DNA of 61,586 bases from Bacillota bacterium (GTDB taxonomy: Bacteria; Bacillota; Clostridia; Lachnospirales; Lachnospiraceae), in assembly GCA_023391695.1 (NCBI GenBank), contig JAEWAK010000034.1:1-61586 (forward strand), written 5' to 3'. This document shows positions 50,171-58,325 of this stretch, piece after piece (the stretch's first letter is position 1; the number at the start of each line of letters is the position of its first letter). Below the pieces are notes generated by a model. The model made no database searches. It was not told where the DNA came from and saw only the letters and a list, made by a program, of their open reading frames with translations. The translations under genes and the position numbers were made by a program.

Positions 50171-51481
50171 ATGAAGCATTTTAAAAATTTTAGGGAATAT
50201 CCCTTCATAACGGCATTGATTGTAAGTTCACTGCTCCTCACTCTCATCGGATATATGGGGAAAAACAACGTTTACGCCGGTTATTCGGTAGATTTATGGA
50301 AGGTTCCCCAGCTTGCCGTTGTTCTGGAAGGAGTAAAGGATGGGAACTATCCCTGGAAAATAGCAGGCCCTGGGGAAGAAGATACGGTTGGCAGCAATAG
50401 CCCGGATTATAAAGGAATTAGTGGGGAAAAGGGTACGGAAGGTATGCCGGGAGAGAGCGAAACCGGTTCAGGCAGTACCATGGATAATAATAAAACAGAT
50501 AACAGTAATACAGATAGCATTAATACGGACAACAGCACTTCAGATATAGGAGAGGCAGTTAACTCCGGTCCCGGAGAGAATTCAGGTAACGGCTCCGTTT
50601 CGGGAAAGCCGTCAGATACGGAGGGGGGCAATGGGACGGAAACGGTAGTAACCGGTAAAGACAATACGGAAAAAGGTAATTCAGAAAAAGGTAATTCAGA
50701 AAAAGGCAATATGGAAAAAGGCAATACAGAAAAAGATAATTCGGAAAAAGGCGGAACGGCTTCCGGGAATGTCAATAAGGGGGAGAATTCCTCGGACACG
50801 GAAAAAACCTCCGGTTCCAATGATCATGAAAAACCCTCTGATACCGGGCCTGATAAGAATCAAAACGGCGGAGAGTCTTCCTACCAGTTTGAAAAAGTAG
50901 AGAAAAGCTATTTTGATAATGCCCTTTTTATCGGGGATTCAAGAACGGTTGGATTATCGGAATATTCCGGATGGGATAATCCCACCTATTATGCGGATGT
51001 GGGCCTTACGATTTATGATGTTTTTGATAAGGAAATAGCCGAGGCGGACGGCAAAAAGACTACCCTTGACAAAGCTTTGGAACAGCAAAGCTTTACGAAG
51101 ATATACATTATGCTGGGTATCAATGAATTAGGCCGTGGAACCACCGAAACCTTTATTGAAGAATACAAAAAGGCGGTTGAAAAGTTACAGAAGCTTCAGC
51201 CGGATGCAATTATATTTGTAGAAGGAATTATGAAAGTATCCAAGAAAAAATCCGATTCGGATCCTATTTTCAATAATAAAAATATAAAGGAGAAGAACGA
51301 CCACCTGGCGTTGCTTGCAGATAATAAAGATATCTTTTATATTGATGTAAATGAAGCAATTACCGACAAAACTGGTGGAATTCCCGAAAAATACACCTTT
51401 GACAACATTCATCTGAAGGCGGCATATTACAGCATATGGACGGACTTTCTCTTAAAGCATGGGGTTGTAAAGGAGGAATAA
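50171..51481 (+). CDS. SGNH/GDSL-type acylhydrolase-like protein, MBOAT partner
   Basis: 436 residues from ATG 50171. One N-terminal membrane anchor (about 12-30: FITALIVSSLLLTLIGYMG). A long low-complexity linker (about 65-240) is rich in Gly, Ser, Asn, Asp with repeated GNSEKGN-type units. The SGNH domain follows with GDSR (Ser near 257), GINELGRG (Gly/Asn block) and FDNIHLKA (Asp-His). It probably completes the acyl transfer started by the MBOAT protein on an extracellular polymer. The repeats (50660-50760) make a length-variable region. The upstream GTG 50120 is possible but weaker. Confidence 0.87.
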   Translation: MKHFKNFREYPFITALIVSSLLLTLIGYMGKNNVYAGYSVDLWKVPQLAVVLEGVKDGNYPWKIAGPGEEDTVGSNSPDYKGISGEKGTEGMPGESETGSGSTMDNNKTDNSNTDSINTDNSTSDIGEAVNSGPGENSGNGSVSGKPSDTEGGNGTETVVTGKDNTEKGNSEKGNSEKGNMEKGNTEKDNSEKGGTASGNVNKGENSSDTEKTSGSNDHEKPSDTGPDKNQNGGESSYQFEKVEKSYFDNALFIGDSRTVGLSEYSGWDNPTYYADVGLTIYDVFDKEIAEADGKKTTLDKALEQQSFTKIYIMLGINELGRGTTETFIEEYKKAVEKLQKLQPDAIIFVEGIMKVSKKKSDSDPIFNNKNIKEKNDHLALLADNKDIFYIDVNEAITDKTGGIPEKYTFDNIHLKAAYYSIWTDFLLKHGVVKEE

Positions 51482-51653
51482 AAGGAATATTGGGCTTGGA
51501 GTTAAAGACGCGAATAATAATGTTATAAACTGTAAAACAGAAATCACTGGTAAAGGTACTTACATATCCTGTGTGGCGATTAATCATGGCCTTGAGCAAG
51601 GGTGGCACCAGGTGAAATTGCAGGGAACCAGATGGAGCAGAAGGTTAAATTGA
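51471..51653 (+). other. possible coding remnant without start codon
   Basis: An open frame after the SGNH gene reads IGLGVKDANNNVINCKTEIT then GKGTYISCVAINHGLEQGWH and ends QVKLQGTRWSRRLN. The composition is protein-like, but there is no start codon apart from ATT, and no family is recognised. AAGGGTGGCACC here resembles a T-box bulge but the rest of a T-box is absent. Confidence 0.3.
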
Positions 51654-51807
51654 AGTATAAAAAATATACTATATATTAAAAAGTATACTATGTATTAAAA
51701 AATATTGTACTTGATGAAATTTAATTAAGGGAATATAATTTTATGTAAGTTGAATTATATCAACTAAAGTGTAATAAACATATAAAACATAAAGGAGGTA
51801 ACAGGTT

Positions 51808-52674
51808 ATGAAGATAATGGTAACCGGAGCTACAGGAAAATTGGGATCAAAGGTTGTTGAGGCTGTATTGAAAATTGTATCACCGGAACAACTTGCAGTC
51901 AGTGTTCGCAATACGGAAAAAGCGGAAGGTTTAAAAGCCCGCGGAGTAGATGTCAGACAAGGCGATTTTGACCGGCCGGAAACTTTGGCTTCCGCTTTCT
52001 CCGGTATTGACCGATTGCTGATTATCTCCACAGATGGAGATAATGCAACTAGAATCCGGCAGCACGCAAATGCAATAGCTGCAGCAAAAGATGCTCAAGT
52101 TAAGTTCATTGCATATACCAGTGTGGCAAAAGCAAATGAAAACACTCTGTCGCTTGCCGAAGTACATCGTGCCGCGGAAGAAGCAATACGAAAAACCGGA
52201 ATTCCCTATGCCCTTCTGAGAAACAATTGGTATTTGGAGAATGAAATCGGAAGTATCCAAGGCGCATTGGCAGGGGCCCCCTGGGCGACAGCGGCAGGAA
52301 ACGGCAAAGTGGGCTGGGCATTACAAAAAGATTATGCAGAGGCAGCAGCGGCAGTATTGACCGGCAGCGGACATGAGAATAAAATTTATGAACTGTCGGG
52401 CAAGCCATTGACACAGCAAGAGCTGGTATCCGCACTTGGAACCGTACTGAGGAAGGATATACCTGTACAGCAGGTGGATGATACTGCTTACACTGCCATA
52501 ATGCGGGATGCAGGTTTACCCGAAATGCTTATTCCTGTTCTTTCGGGAATTCAGAAAGCTATCCGGGATGGAGCATTGGATGTTGAGAGCAGTGATTTTG
52601 AGAAACTGCTGGGACGTCCGGCAGTGCCGATCCATGAAGCGTTGACCTGGATTGTTGATGAGATCTCCAAATAA
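51808..52674 (+). CDS. NmrA/QorB-type NAD(P)-binding oxidoreductase
   Basis: 288 residues. N-terminal MKIMVTGATGKLGSKVVEAV (GxxGxxG) with NADP-type RNTEKAEGLKARG. The middle (IAYTSVAKANEN; IPYALLRNNWYLEN) matches QorB/NmrA-like atypical SDRs, several of which are NAD(P)H:quinone reductases or redox sensors. ATG 51808 follows AAAGGAGGTAACAGGTT. Monocistronic between AT-rich spacers. Confidence 0.87.
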   Translation: MKIMVTGATGKLGSKVVEAVLKIVSPEQLAVSVRNTEKAEGLKARGVDVRQGDFDRPETLASAFSGIDRLLIISTDGDNATRIRQHANAIAAAKDAQVKFIAYTSVAKANENTLSLAEVHRAAEEAIRKTGIPYALLRNNWYLENEIGSIQGALAGAPWATAAGNGKVGWALQKDYAEAAAAVLTGSGHENKIYELSGKPLTQQELVSALGTVLRKDIPVQQVDDTAYTAIMRDAGLPEMLIPVLSGIQKAIRDGALDVESSDFEKLLGRPAVPIHEALTWIVDEISK

Positions 52675-52850
52675 TCGATTAACTTAAAAGAACAGATTAT
52701 ATAAACGAATGAAAACTGAATATTGAGTGTGAACGTTGTTAACTTAAAGACCGCTTATTTTCTGAAGTTTCCCTTGGGAATATAGTTATTATGAAGATGA
52801 GCGGCCTTTTCGTGTCTGAATGTTGAAGTTGCAGGAATTGCGTCCTCATA

Positions 52851-53594
52851 TTAATGATTGGCTTCTATAATTTCATTTAAGGTTACATTTGAATTACGAT
52901 ATCTGGCATTGCTTTTTTCGTCTTTTATGTGTATCGCCTTTTGCGGGCAATTGTGTATGCAGGCCATACAATGTGTGCAATTATTACTATAAACCGGTCG
53001 GTTATTCACCTTTATATTATTTACCGGACAGACTCTTTCACAGGTCTTACAGCTATTACAAGTGTTCTCAACAGAGAATTTTTTAACGAATTCATTATCA
53101 TAAAATTTTAGCTCAAGTAAACGAAATGGCTCTGTAATTGCAGAGCTTTTTTTGAGATATTCCCGCCCTGACTTAATATCATTAACAATTCCACGAAGTT
53201 TCTCTCCGATATGCTTCTTTGATTGTCCTTCCACTTGCTGTTTCATTTCAAAGCCGGAAAGATAATTATCTACCATAACGAGTTCATTTATATAGGAAAA
53301 TTTTATCCCATTTCTTTTGGCAATTTTCATCAGATGTCTTGTTGCTGCCCCGGAAAAAAGTCCGTAAGTTGCAATCCCGAAAATATACTTGGACTTTAGT
53401 CTGACTTTATCAAGAAATTCTTCAACTATTTTAGGAACACCGCTGTGAAAAACCGGGAATACAATGCCGAGCTTTTCATCTTCGAAATCATAGCGATCCT
53501 CTTTTAGTAGCTGAGGGATGGAATAAGTTTCTCCGCCAATGCTTTTTGCTACATACAGGCTGTTTCCAGTTGCAGTAAAATATAATATTTTCAT
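52851..53594 (-). CDS. EFR1-type flavodoxin-ferredoxin fusion protein
   Basis: 247 residues. N-terminal flavodoxin-like domain (MKILYFTATGNSLYVAKSIG is the FMN phosphate loop; VFPVFHSGVPKIVEEFLDKV). C-terminal 2[4Fe-4S] ferredoxin domain with CNSCKTCERVCPVN and CTHCMACIHNCPQKA. A low-potential electron carrier, soluble. Its ATG 53594 has no Shine-Dalgarno and directly follows leader copy C. The divergent TetR gene (53937) is the likely repressor. Confidence 0.9.
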   Translation of the reverse strand: MKILYFTATGNSLYVAKSIGGETYSIPQLLKEDRYDFEDEKLGIVFPVFHSGVPKIVEEFLDKVRLKSKYIFGIATYGLFSGAATRHLMKIAKRNGIKFSYINELVMVDNYLSGFEMKQQVEGQSKKHIGEKLRGIVNDIKSGREYLKKSSAITEPFRLLELKFYDNEFVKKFSVENTCNSCKTCERVCPVNNIKVNNRPVYSNNCTHCMACIHNCPQKAIHIKDEKSNARYRNSNVTLNEIIEANH

Positions 53595-53681
53595 ATTTTA
53601 TACCCATTGTATATCGCAGGCCTTTCTGCGATACTGCCACAACATAAAAATGTGAACGAATCTCACTGTGGCAACCTTTCT
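53595..53681 (-). promoter_or_regulatory. conserved structured leader element, copy C
   Basis: Minus strand, 87 nt ending at ATG 53594. AGAAAGG start; stem 1 TGCCACA with TGTGGCA, all Watson-Crick; inner hairpin GTGA-N7-TCAC; stem 2 GTATCGCAG with CTGCGATAT; end ATGGGTATAAAAT. The 22-codon frame starts with GTG 8 nt after AGAAAGG and ends at TAA three bases before the main ATG. A perfect hairpin GTGTGAAG-N7-CTTCACAC lies upstream (53743-53765). Confidence 0.7.
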
Positions 53682-53838
53682 TTTTTAATTTTTCTTTCAC
53701 TCTTCCAGTCAGGATGCCGCGGGAACAGCATTACAAATAACTGTGTGAAGAGTATTTCTTCACACTTTCAAACATGCCGATGCGGCATGCCCTCCTATGT
53801 CGTTCCTGCCTTTCGGTACATACAATGTACGATTAACT

Positions 53839-53874
53839 GTTACACTTGTAACGTTGCTACCGGTATAGTATAAT
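53839..53874 (+). promoter_or_regulatory. promoter and operator of TetR gene
   Basis: -35 TTGTAA (53846-53851), 17-bp spacer, -10 TATAAT (53869-53874). A dyad GTTAC-ACTT-GTAAC (53839-53852) covers the -35. This is the expected layout for TetR autoregulation and possibly for control of the divergent flavodoxin-ferredoxin gene. Confidence 0.6.
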
Positions 53875-53936
53875 GTATGTTGTAAATCAAAGCAATAGCT
53901 TATAAGCCAAGTGTTACAAAACAGGAGATAATGTTC

Positions 53937-54479
53937 ATGATAAATAAAAATAATAGAAATTTGCAAAGCAAGGTGACCCAAGAAAGCATTTTTACTGCTC
54001 TTATGATTTTAATGGAGAAGAAAAACTTCAACGAAATAACGATTACAGAGGTAACTAAAAAAGCCGGAGTATCACGAATGGCCTTTTACAGAAATTATGA
54101 TATAATGGAAGATATTATCAATAATTACATGGACGAGCTCTTTGAAGATTATTTGAAACAGATCATAAACTTCGAAGATAAGTATAATAAAGAAAGTGCT
54201 CGTCTATTCTTTGCCTGCTTTAGAAAGCATAACAGATTACTCATAAATCTCATAAGGTCGAATTTGAGTTATTTGATTCTTGACAGATGTATTGAATTTT
54301 TCTATACACTTGCGCGGAACGTCGTATGCAGGAATTTACCTTCACCATTAAAACAAAAATATATTATTGATTTTGCGGCAGGAGGACTTTATAAAGTACT
54401 GATAGAGTGGGCAAAAAATGGTATGAAAGAAAGTGACGGGGATATGGCGGATATTTGTTACAGTTTAATGGAACAATAA
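53937..54479 (+). CDS. TetR/AcrR-family transcriptional regulator
   Basis: 180 residues. Helix-turn-helix NEITITEVTKKAGVSRMAFY RNYDIMEDI, then an all-helical ligand domain (TetR_C_7-like). ATG 53937 has AGGAGATA at 9 nt; ATG 53931, two codons upstream, is too close to it. Divergent from the EFR1-type gene, which it probably represses with itself. Confidence 0.87.
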   Translation: MINKNNRNLQSKVTQESIFTALMILMEKKNFNEITITEVTKKAGVSRMAFYRNYDIMEDIINNYMDELFEDYLKQIINFEDKYNKESARLFFACFRKHNRLLINLIRSNLSYLILDRCIEFFYTLARNVVCRNLPSPLKQKYIIDFAAGGLYKVLIEWAKNGMKESDGDMADICYSLMEQ

Positions 54480-54543
54480 AGTAAAAAATTTATACGGATA
54501 CCCGCAGCTAAGATAATAACAATTAGACAAAGGAGAAATTGAT

Positions 54544-55125
54544 ATGACAAAGACAGATAAAATTAACGATAAAATGAAGTTATCGCCGGAACAATGTGAA
54601 AATCTGCTCAGAATATTAAAAGAACGGTTTGAGAAAAACAGGAATCGCCATGAAGAACTGGAATGGGACAGAGTAGAAGCAAGGCTGGAGGCTAATCCAG
54701 ATAAACTGTGGTCGCTTCATGAGATGGAGAGAACAGGTGGTGAACCGGATGTTGTTGGGGTTGAAAAAAAGACAGGTGAATACATTTTTTATGATTGTTC
54801 AGAGGAAAGTCCAAAGGACCGCAGAAGCCTTTGCTATGACCTTGAGGCTCTCGAATCAAGGAAAGCAAATAAACCGGAAAATAACGTAATTGATATGGCA
54901 GTTGCAATGGGCATAGAGCTTTTAACGGAAGAGGAATACCGGAATTTACAGAAACTTGGAAAGTATGACATTAAAACATCAAGCTGGGTGAAAACACCTC
55001 CTAACATTCGAAAACTCGGCGGGGCCATCTTTTGTGACTGCCGCTACGATACAGTATTTGTATACCACAACGGAGCAGAATCCTACTATGCTTCCAGGGG
55101 GTTCCGTGGTTCGCTAAAAGTCTGA
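54544..55125 (+). CDS. DUF4256-family protein
   Basis: 193 residues with the DUF4256 core: LLRILKERFEKNRNRHEELE W, SLHEMERTGGEPDVVGVEKK, YIFYDCSEESPKDRRSLCYD, WVKTPPNIRKLGGAIFCDCR and VFVYHNGAESYYASRGFRG. Cytosolic, function unknown, conserved in many Firmicutes and Bacteroidetes. AAAGGAG precedes ATG 54544. A terminator follows. Confidence 0.88.
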   Translation: MTKTDKINDKMKLSPEQCENLLRILKERFEKNRNRHEELEWDRVEARLEANPDKLWSLHEMERTGGEPDVVGVEKKTGEYIFYDCSEESPKDRRSLCYDLEALESRKANKPENNVIDMAVAMGIELLTEEEYRNLQKLGKYDIKTSSWVKTPPNIRKLGGAIFCDCRYDTVFVYHNGAESYYASRGFRGSLKV

Positions 55126-55148
55126 AGTTTGTTGGAAAGTATGATGAA

Positions 55149-55190
55149 AACCGTTTGATTCCAAGAAATTTAAAAGCAAGCGGTTTTTTA
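55149..55190 (+). terminator. terminator after DUF4256 gene
   Basis: AACCGTTTG (55149-55157) pairs with CAAGCGGTT (55178-55186, one G-U), followed by TTTTT. Confidence 0.6.
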
Positions 55191-55223
55191 TTTCGGATGT
55201 TAAAGACAATTCTATAATATTTA

Positions 55224-56069
55224 TCATTTTCTATACTTATCCGGGGTTATACCTGATATTTTTTTGAATACTCTATAAAAATGCTGTATATTATTAAAGC
55301 CGCAGTCAAAACATATATCAACAATTTCACTTTTAGAATCCTTTAACATTTTTTGTGCTTCGATAATCCTTCGTTGTTGGACATATTCAATAATTGAGAA
55401 ATCAGTTATGTCCTTGAAAACATGGCTGATATGAAACCGGTCCATATGAAATTTTTCTTCCAGCAGTTCAAGACTGATTGCTGTCATATAATTTTTATCA
55501 ATAAACTGAATGATCTCTTGTACAAACTTACCTTTCTTACTCATGGTATTTTGTGTTCTGTAATTTTTAATGAGCTGCCAGATGTGTATAAGAATAAGCA
55601 TAAGATATGATTTTAATGCTGCCTCTTTAAAATGATTCGGGAGTGTTTCGGAGCAAGAATTTTTGGCAGCTATCATAGCCTTGAACAGAGCTTCCAATTC
55701 ACTTTTCTCCTTTAAGGTAGTTGCAGCATGAGTAGATCTGCTGTCTTTCAAATCCTCTAATATGCATTCAATCCCTGTGGCTTTCAGATTAGGCAGGAGA
55801 TAATCTTTCTTAAAGTTAATGAGATAACGGTTGTAAGAAGTAGAAGTTTCTTTATAAATAAAACGGTGTATGTTAAACTCATTGATAAAAATAATATCCC
55901 CGTCATGAATTTCATATCGGGTATCTTTTATAAATACCTCAAGATCGACACTGATAAAAAAAACAATTTCATAGGCATCATGATAATGCTGCATAGGCAC
56001 TTGGCCGCTTGCGCTGTTTTTATAAACGGCATACAAGTCATTGGTTCTTATTATATTGATATTTTCCAT
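55224..56069 (-). CDS. AraC-family transcriptional regulator
   Basis: 281 residues from ATG 56069 (GGGAG just upstream); in-frame ATGs at 56081 and 56129 would lengthen it. N-terminal cupin (MQHYHDAYEIVFFISVDLEV; DGDIIFINEFNIHRF) and C-terminal double helix-turn-helix (AISLELLEEKFHMDRFHISH; IVDICFDCGFNNIQHFYRVF; SGITPDKYRK). Divergent from the GH4 remnant and the GH43-like gene; it likely activates them in response to a sugar. Confidence 0.87.
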   Translation of the reverse strand: MENINIIRTNDLYAVYKNSASGQVPMQHYHDAYEIVFFISVDLEVFIKDTRYEIHDGDIIFINEFNIHRFIYKETSTSYNRYLINFKKDYLLPNLKATGIECILEDLKDSRSTHAATTLKEKSELEALFKAMIAAKNSCSETLPNHFKEAALKSYLMLILIHIWQLIKNYRTQNTMSKKGKFVQEIIQFIDKNYMTAISLELLEEKFHMDRFHISHVFKDITDFSIIEYVQQRRIIEAQKMLKDSKSEIVDICFDCGFNNIQHFYRVFKKISGITPDKYRK

Positions 56070-56087
56070 CCTGGCTCCCATTCCATA

Positions 56088-56109
56088 AATCATCTGCGGG
56101 CAGATGATT
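56088..56109. promoter_or_regulatory. perfect dyad upstream of AraC gene
   Basis: AATCATCTGC-GG-GCAGATGATT, 10-bp arms. It lies over the alternative start sites of the AraC gene. It could be an operator or an RNA hairpin that limits initiation at the longer start. Confidence 0.4.
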
Positions 56110-56405
56110 TTCCGCCTGACATAAGACATTCGTTCTTTAAATGTCGTTGTTTAAATATCGTTGTTTGAATTTCGCTGTTTAATCAAGGTGTGATAATTAA
56201 ATTTTATTTTAATACAATTCATCACCCATTTTAGTATATCATATTCAATTAAAAACGCAAGATAAGTTAGTATTTTAAAATATCGCCAAGATTATTTAAG
56301 ATTTTTGTGAGCAATTGTTATATGCTAAATATAAATTTACGAATTATATTATTGTTTCACACTTAGAAGATGAGGGAAATTAACAAAGTAAAAGGAGGCG
56401 TAAAA
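56110..56405. other. divergent promoter region
   Basis: Very AT-rich, no gene. Near 56140-56175 the motif GTTGTTTAA / GTTGTTTGAA / GCTGTTTAA repeats three times (about 15-bp period), a possible regulator-binding array. Confidence 0.35.
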
Positions 56406-56679
56406 ATGGGGGAAAGTAACAGTAGAAGGGCTTGAAGCCGCTCTTCAAGGTGCTGACTATGTATGTGTATCTATATCCACAGGTGGCTTTGAAGCCATGC
56501 ATAAAGATTACACCATACCTGAAAAATATGGAATTTACCATACGGTTGGAGATACTGTGGGACCGGGAGGGATATCAAGAACACTTAGAAATGTACCCGT
56601 ATTATTAGACTATATCAAATTTATTATGAGAGAGGAATTTACTTACTATGATGAAATATACATCTATAACGCCAGGTAA
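56406..56679 (+). pseudogene. GH4-family glycosidase fragment
   Basis: ATG 56406 behind AAAGGAGG opens only nine codons. Shifted by frame, the sequence from about 56424 encodes EGLEAALQGADYVCVSISTG, GFEAMHKDYTIPEKYGIYHT and VGDTVGPGGISRTLRNVPVL. This is the NAD-binding/Mn-site region of GH4 (alpha-glycosidases that use NAD and Mn). The family's first about 60 residues and everything after the LLDYI helix are missing, and it runs into the next gene. The original start signals remain, so the promoter now probably serves the GH43-like gene. Confidence 0.78.
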
Positions 56680-57730
56680 AGTATGGTTGGATACGGAAGG
56701 AAAAAGGGTACATGCCCATGGTGGTTCTGTATTCTATGAAGCTGGTACCTATTATTGGTATGGCGAGAACAAGGAACATACCGATGGAAAGAATGGAATA
56801 CGTCATTGGGGCATGAGATGCTATGCATCGAAGGATTTATACAATTGGGAGGACAAGGGACTTATCATTCCGCCGGTATGTGATAATGAAAATTCTACCT
56901 TGCATCCGAAGTCCAAGGCTGAGCGCCCGCATATCATATTCAACAGAAAAACACAAAAGTATGTCTGCTGGATAAAGGTTATGTTTGCGGATGGTACTCA
57001 AAGATCCACAGTATTACAGGCAGACCGGTTCTTAGGACCCTACGAGGTAATGCGGGAAAGGGTATTGCCGCTTGGAATGAGTGCAGGCGACTTTGATCTG
57101 CAGGTTGATCAAACAACCGGAAAAGCCTATTATATCTTTGAAAAAGTGCATACGGAAACAATTGTCGCAGAATTGACGGGGGATTATCTGGATGTAAGCG
57201 GATATTATACGGAACATTTTAAAAATGGCTATCCGCCCTATGTGAGAGAAGCTACATCCCATTTTATCAGGAATGGCAAACATTATCTCCTGACTTCAGG
57301 AACAACCGGTTATTATCCGAATCCTTCCGAGCTGGCAATGGCAGAGGATTGGCATGGACCATATAAGATATTGGGAAATCCCCATCCTCAGGATACATCA
57401 AATACTTCCTTTTACTCTCAAGTATCAAGTATATTTCAGGTGGCAGGTAAAAAAGATTTATATATTGCCTGTGCAGACCGATGGCTGCCGGATCAGATGT
57501 TCCTGCCATATGATATGTATGCTGAGTGGTTTGAAAAATCCTATAATCCGGCTTCGTTAGAAACGGCGGATTGGGGCCCCATATCGAAAATGCTGGAAGA
57601 ACACGGAGTGGAACAACTTGAGCAGGCGAATACATCCATCTCAGATTATGTATGGCTGCCATTAAGATTTGACGGAGAAATGGGTTATCTTGATTGGAAA
57701 GATGAATGGCGATTGGAAGATTATGATTAA
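56648..57730 (+). CDS. GH43-like glycoside hydrolase (galactanase-type subfamily)
   Basis: 360 residues, no signal peptide. Five-blade propeller features: GGSVFYEAGTYYWYGENKEH, DLYNWEDKGLIIPP, SKAERPHIIFNRKTQKYVCW. The WYGE and RPH blocks are seen in the GH43 subfamilies with exo-beta-1,3-galactanase members. The usual first Asp is replaced by the HAHGGS context, so the catalytic set needs checking. ATG 56648 (or 56651) with GAGAGGA upstream. It may now be expressed from the promoter of the broken GH4 gene. Confidence 0.8.
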   Translation: MMKYTSITPGKVWLDTEGKRVHAHGGSVFYEAGTYYWYGENKEHTDGKNGIRHWGMRCYASKDLYNWEDKGLIIPPVCDNENSTLHPKSKAERPHIIFNRKTQKYVCWIKVMFADGTQRSTVLQADRFLGPYEVMRERVLPLGMSAGDFDLQVDQTTGKAYYIFEKVHTETIVAELTGDYLDVSGYYTEHFKNGYPPYVREATSHFIRNGKHYLLTSGTTGYYPNPSELAMAEDWHGPYKILGNPHPQDTSNTSFYSQVSSIFQVAGKKDLYIACADRWLPDQMFLPYDMYAEWFEKSYNPASLETADWGPISKMLEEHGVEQLEQANTSISDYVWLPLRFDGEMGYLDWKDEWRLEDYD

Positions 57731-57824
57731 AAATAAATAAGACGTTCAGGTTTTGCCCGACCGGGCTGCTTAATCGAAATAGATGGAATAAGCAGCAGTA
57801 GAAAATCATGGATCAGGTTACGAT

Positions 57825-58013
57825 TTAAATTTCATCAGTCATTTGTTTCTCTTGTGCATCTATCATTTTTTTAACCATGTAGCCATATTGATATGATGTC
57901 ATCTCACTACTATTATTGTTTTTTATTGGTATGCCGGTTTCATTAGCAATTTCATACTTTAATTGTTCAAGCGCTGCCCGCGCTTCCGGAACTATAATAT
58001 TTCTTTTTGACAT
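57825..58013 (-). CDS. alpha/beta-type small acid-soluble spore protein
   Basis: 62 residues: MSKRNIIVPEARAALEQLKY, EIANETGIP (germination-protease site), then MTSYQYGYMVKKMIDAQEKQ. SASPs coat spore DNA and protect it from UV and heat. Compared with usual clostridial SASPs the NGSVGG stretch before YMVKKMI is shortened to a single Gly after YQY, so four to five residues are missing in a conserved DNA-contact region. ATG 58013 with an A-rich leader; sigma-G control expected but not identified. Confidence 0.85.
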   Translation of the reverse strand: MSKRNIIVPEARAALEQLKYEIANETGIPIKNNNSSEMTSYQYGYMVKKMIDAQEKQMTDEI

Positions 58014-58107
58014 ATAATCACCCTGTTTTATTTTATAAGATATTCTATATTATTTTGTTTTTTCTAAAAAATATTCAGATAAGTGGTTAACAATTATTAA
58101 AAAGGTG

Positions 58108-58138
58108 TTGACCCTGACACTATGTCATAGTGTAATAT
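58108..58138 (+). promoter_or_regulatory. MerR-type promoter with 19-bp spacer
   Basis: -35 TTGACC (58108-58113), 19-bp spacer, -10 TAATAT (58133-58138). A perfect dyad ACACTATG-T-CATAGTGT (58117-58133) fills the spacer. Overlong spacers bearing a dyad are diagnostic of MerR-family activators such as BmrR and TipA. The regulator that should follow is reduced to a C-terminal scrap. Confidence 0.75.
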
Positions 58139-58169
58139 AATAATAGAAGATATTAACAAAAACTGTTAG

Positions 58170-58325
58170 CCATCAGAGTATGAGGGAGAAAATCATTTTG
58201 AGTATACGGCAGAGCTTTATTTGTCTGATCCGATTTGGATAAGAGCAAATGATAAGAACTATGGAAGCGGTGCATCGAAATTTATGGGTGAAGCTTTAAA
58301 ATTTTATTGTGAAAATAATATGTAA
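58170..58325 (+). pseudogene. MerR/TipA-type regulator, TipAS-domain C-terminal remnant
   Basis: Open frame without start: SEYEGENHFEYTAELYLSDP then IWIRANDKNYGSGASKFMGE and ALKFYCENNM, ending at TAA. It matches the end of TipAS ligand-binding domains (.YL.DP.....Y....GA..F...A..FYC). The helix-turn-helix and most of the TipAS domain are deleted, leaving the autoregulated promoter 30 bp upstream. Confidence 0.65.

Noticed and set aside
50660..50760. Possible CRISPR-like short repeats
   Set aside because: The repeats are 15-18 bp, in frame and without spacers; they encode the Lys-Gly-Asn linker of the SGNH protein.
51560..51640. T-box-like AAGGGTGGCACC
   Set aside because: Only the bulge-like string matches; there is no specifier stem, no antiterminator/terminator pair and no aminoacyl-tRNA or amino-acid gene downstream.
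52740..52815. Terminator after the NmrA-type gene
   Set aside because: Only a distant GACCGCT/AGCGGCC pairing with a loop of about 45 nt; too weak to list.
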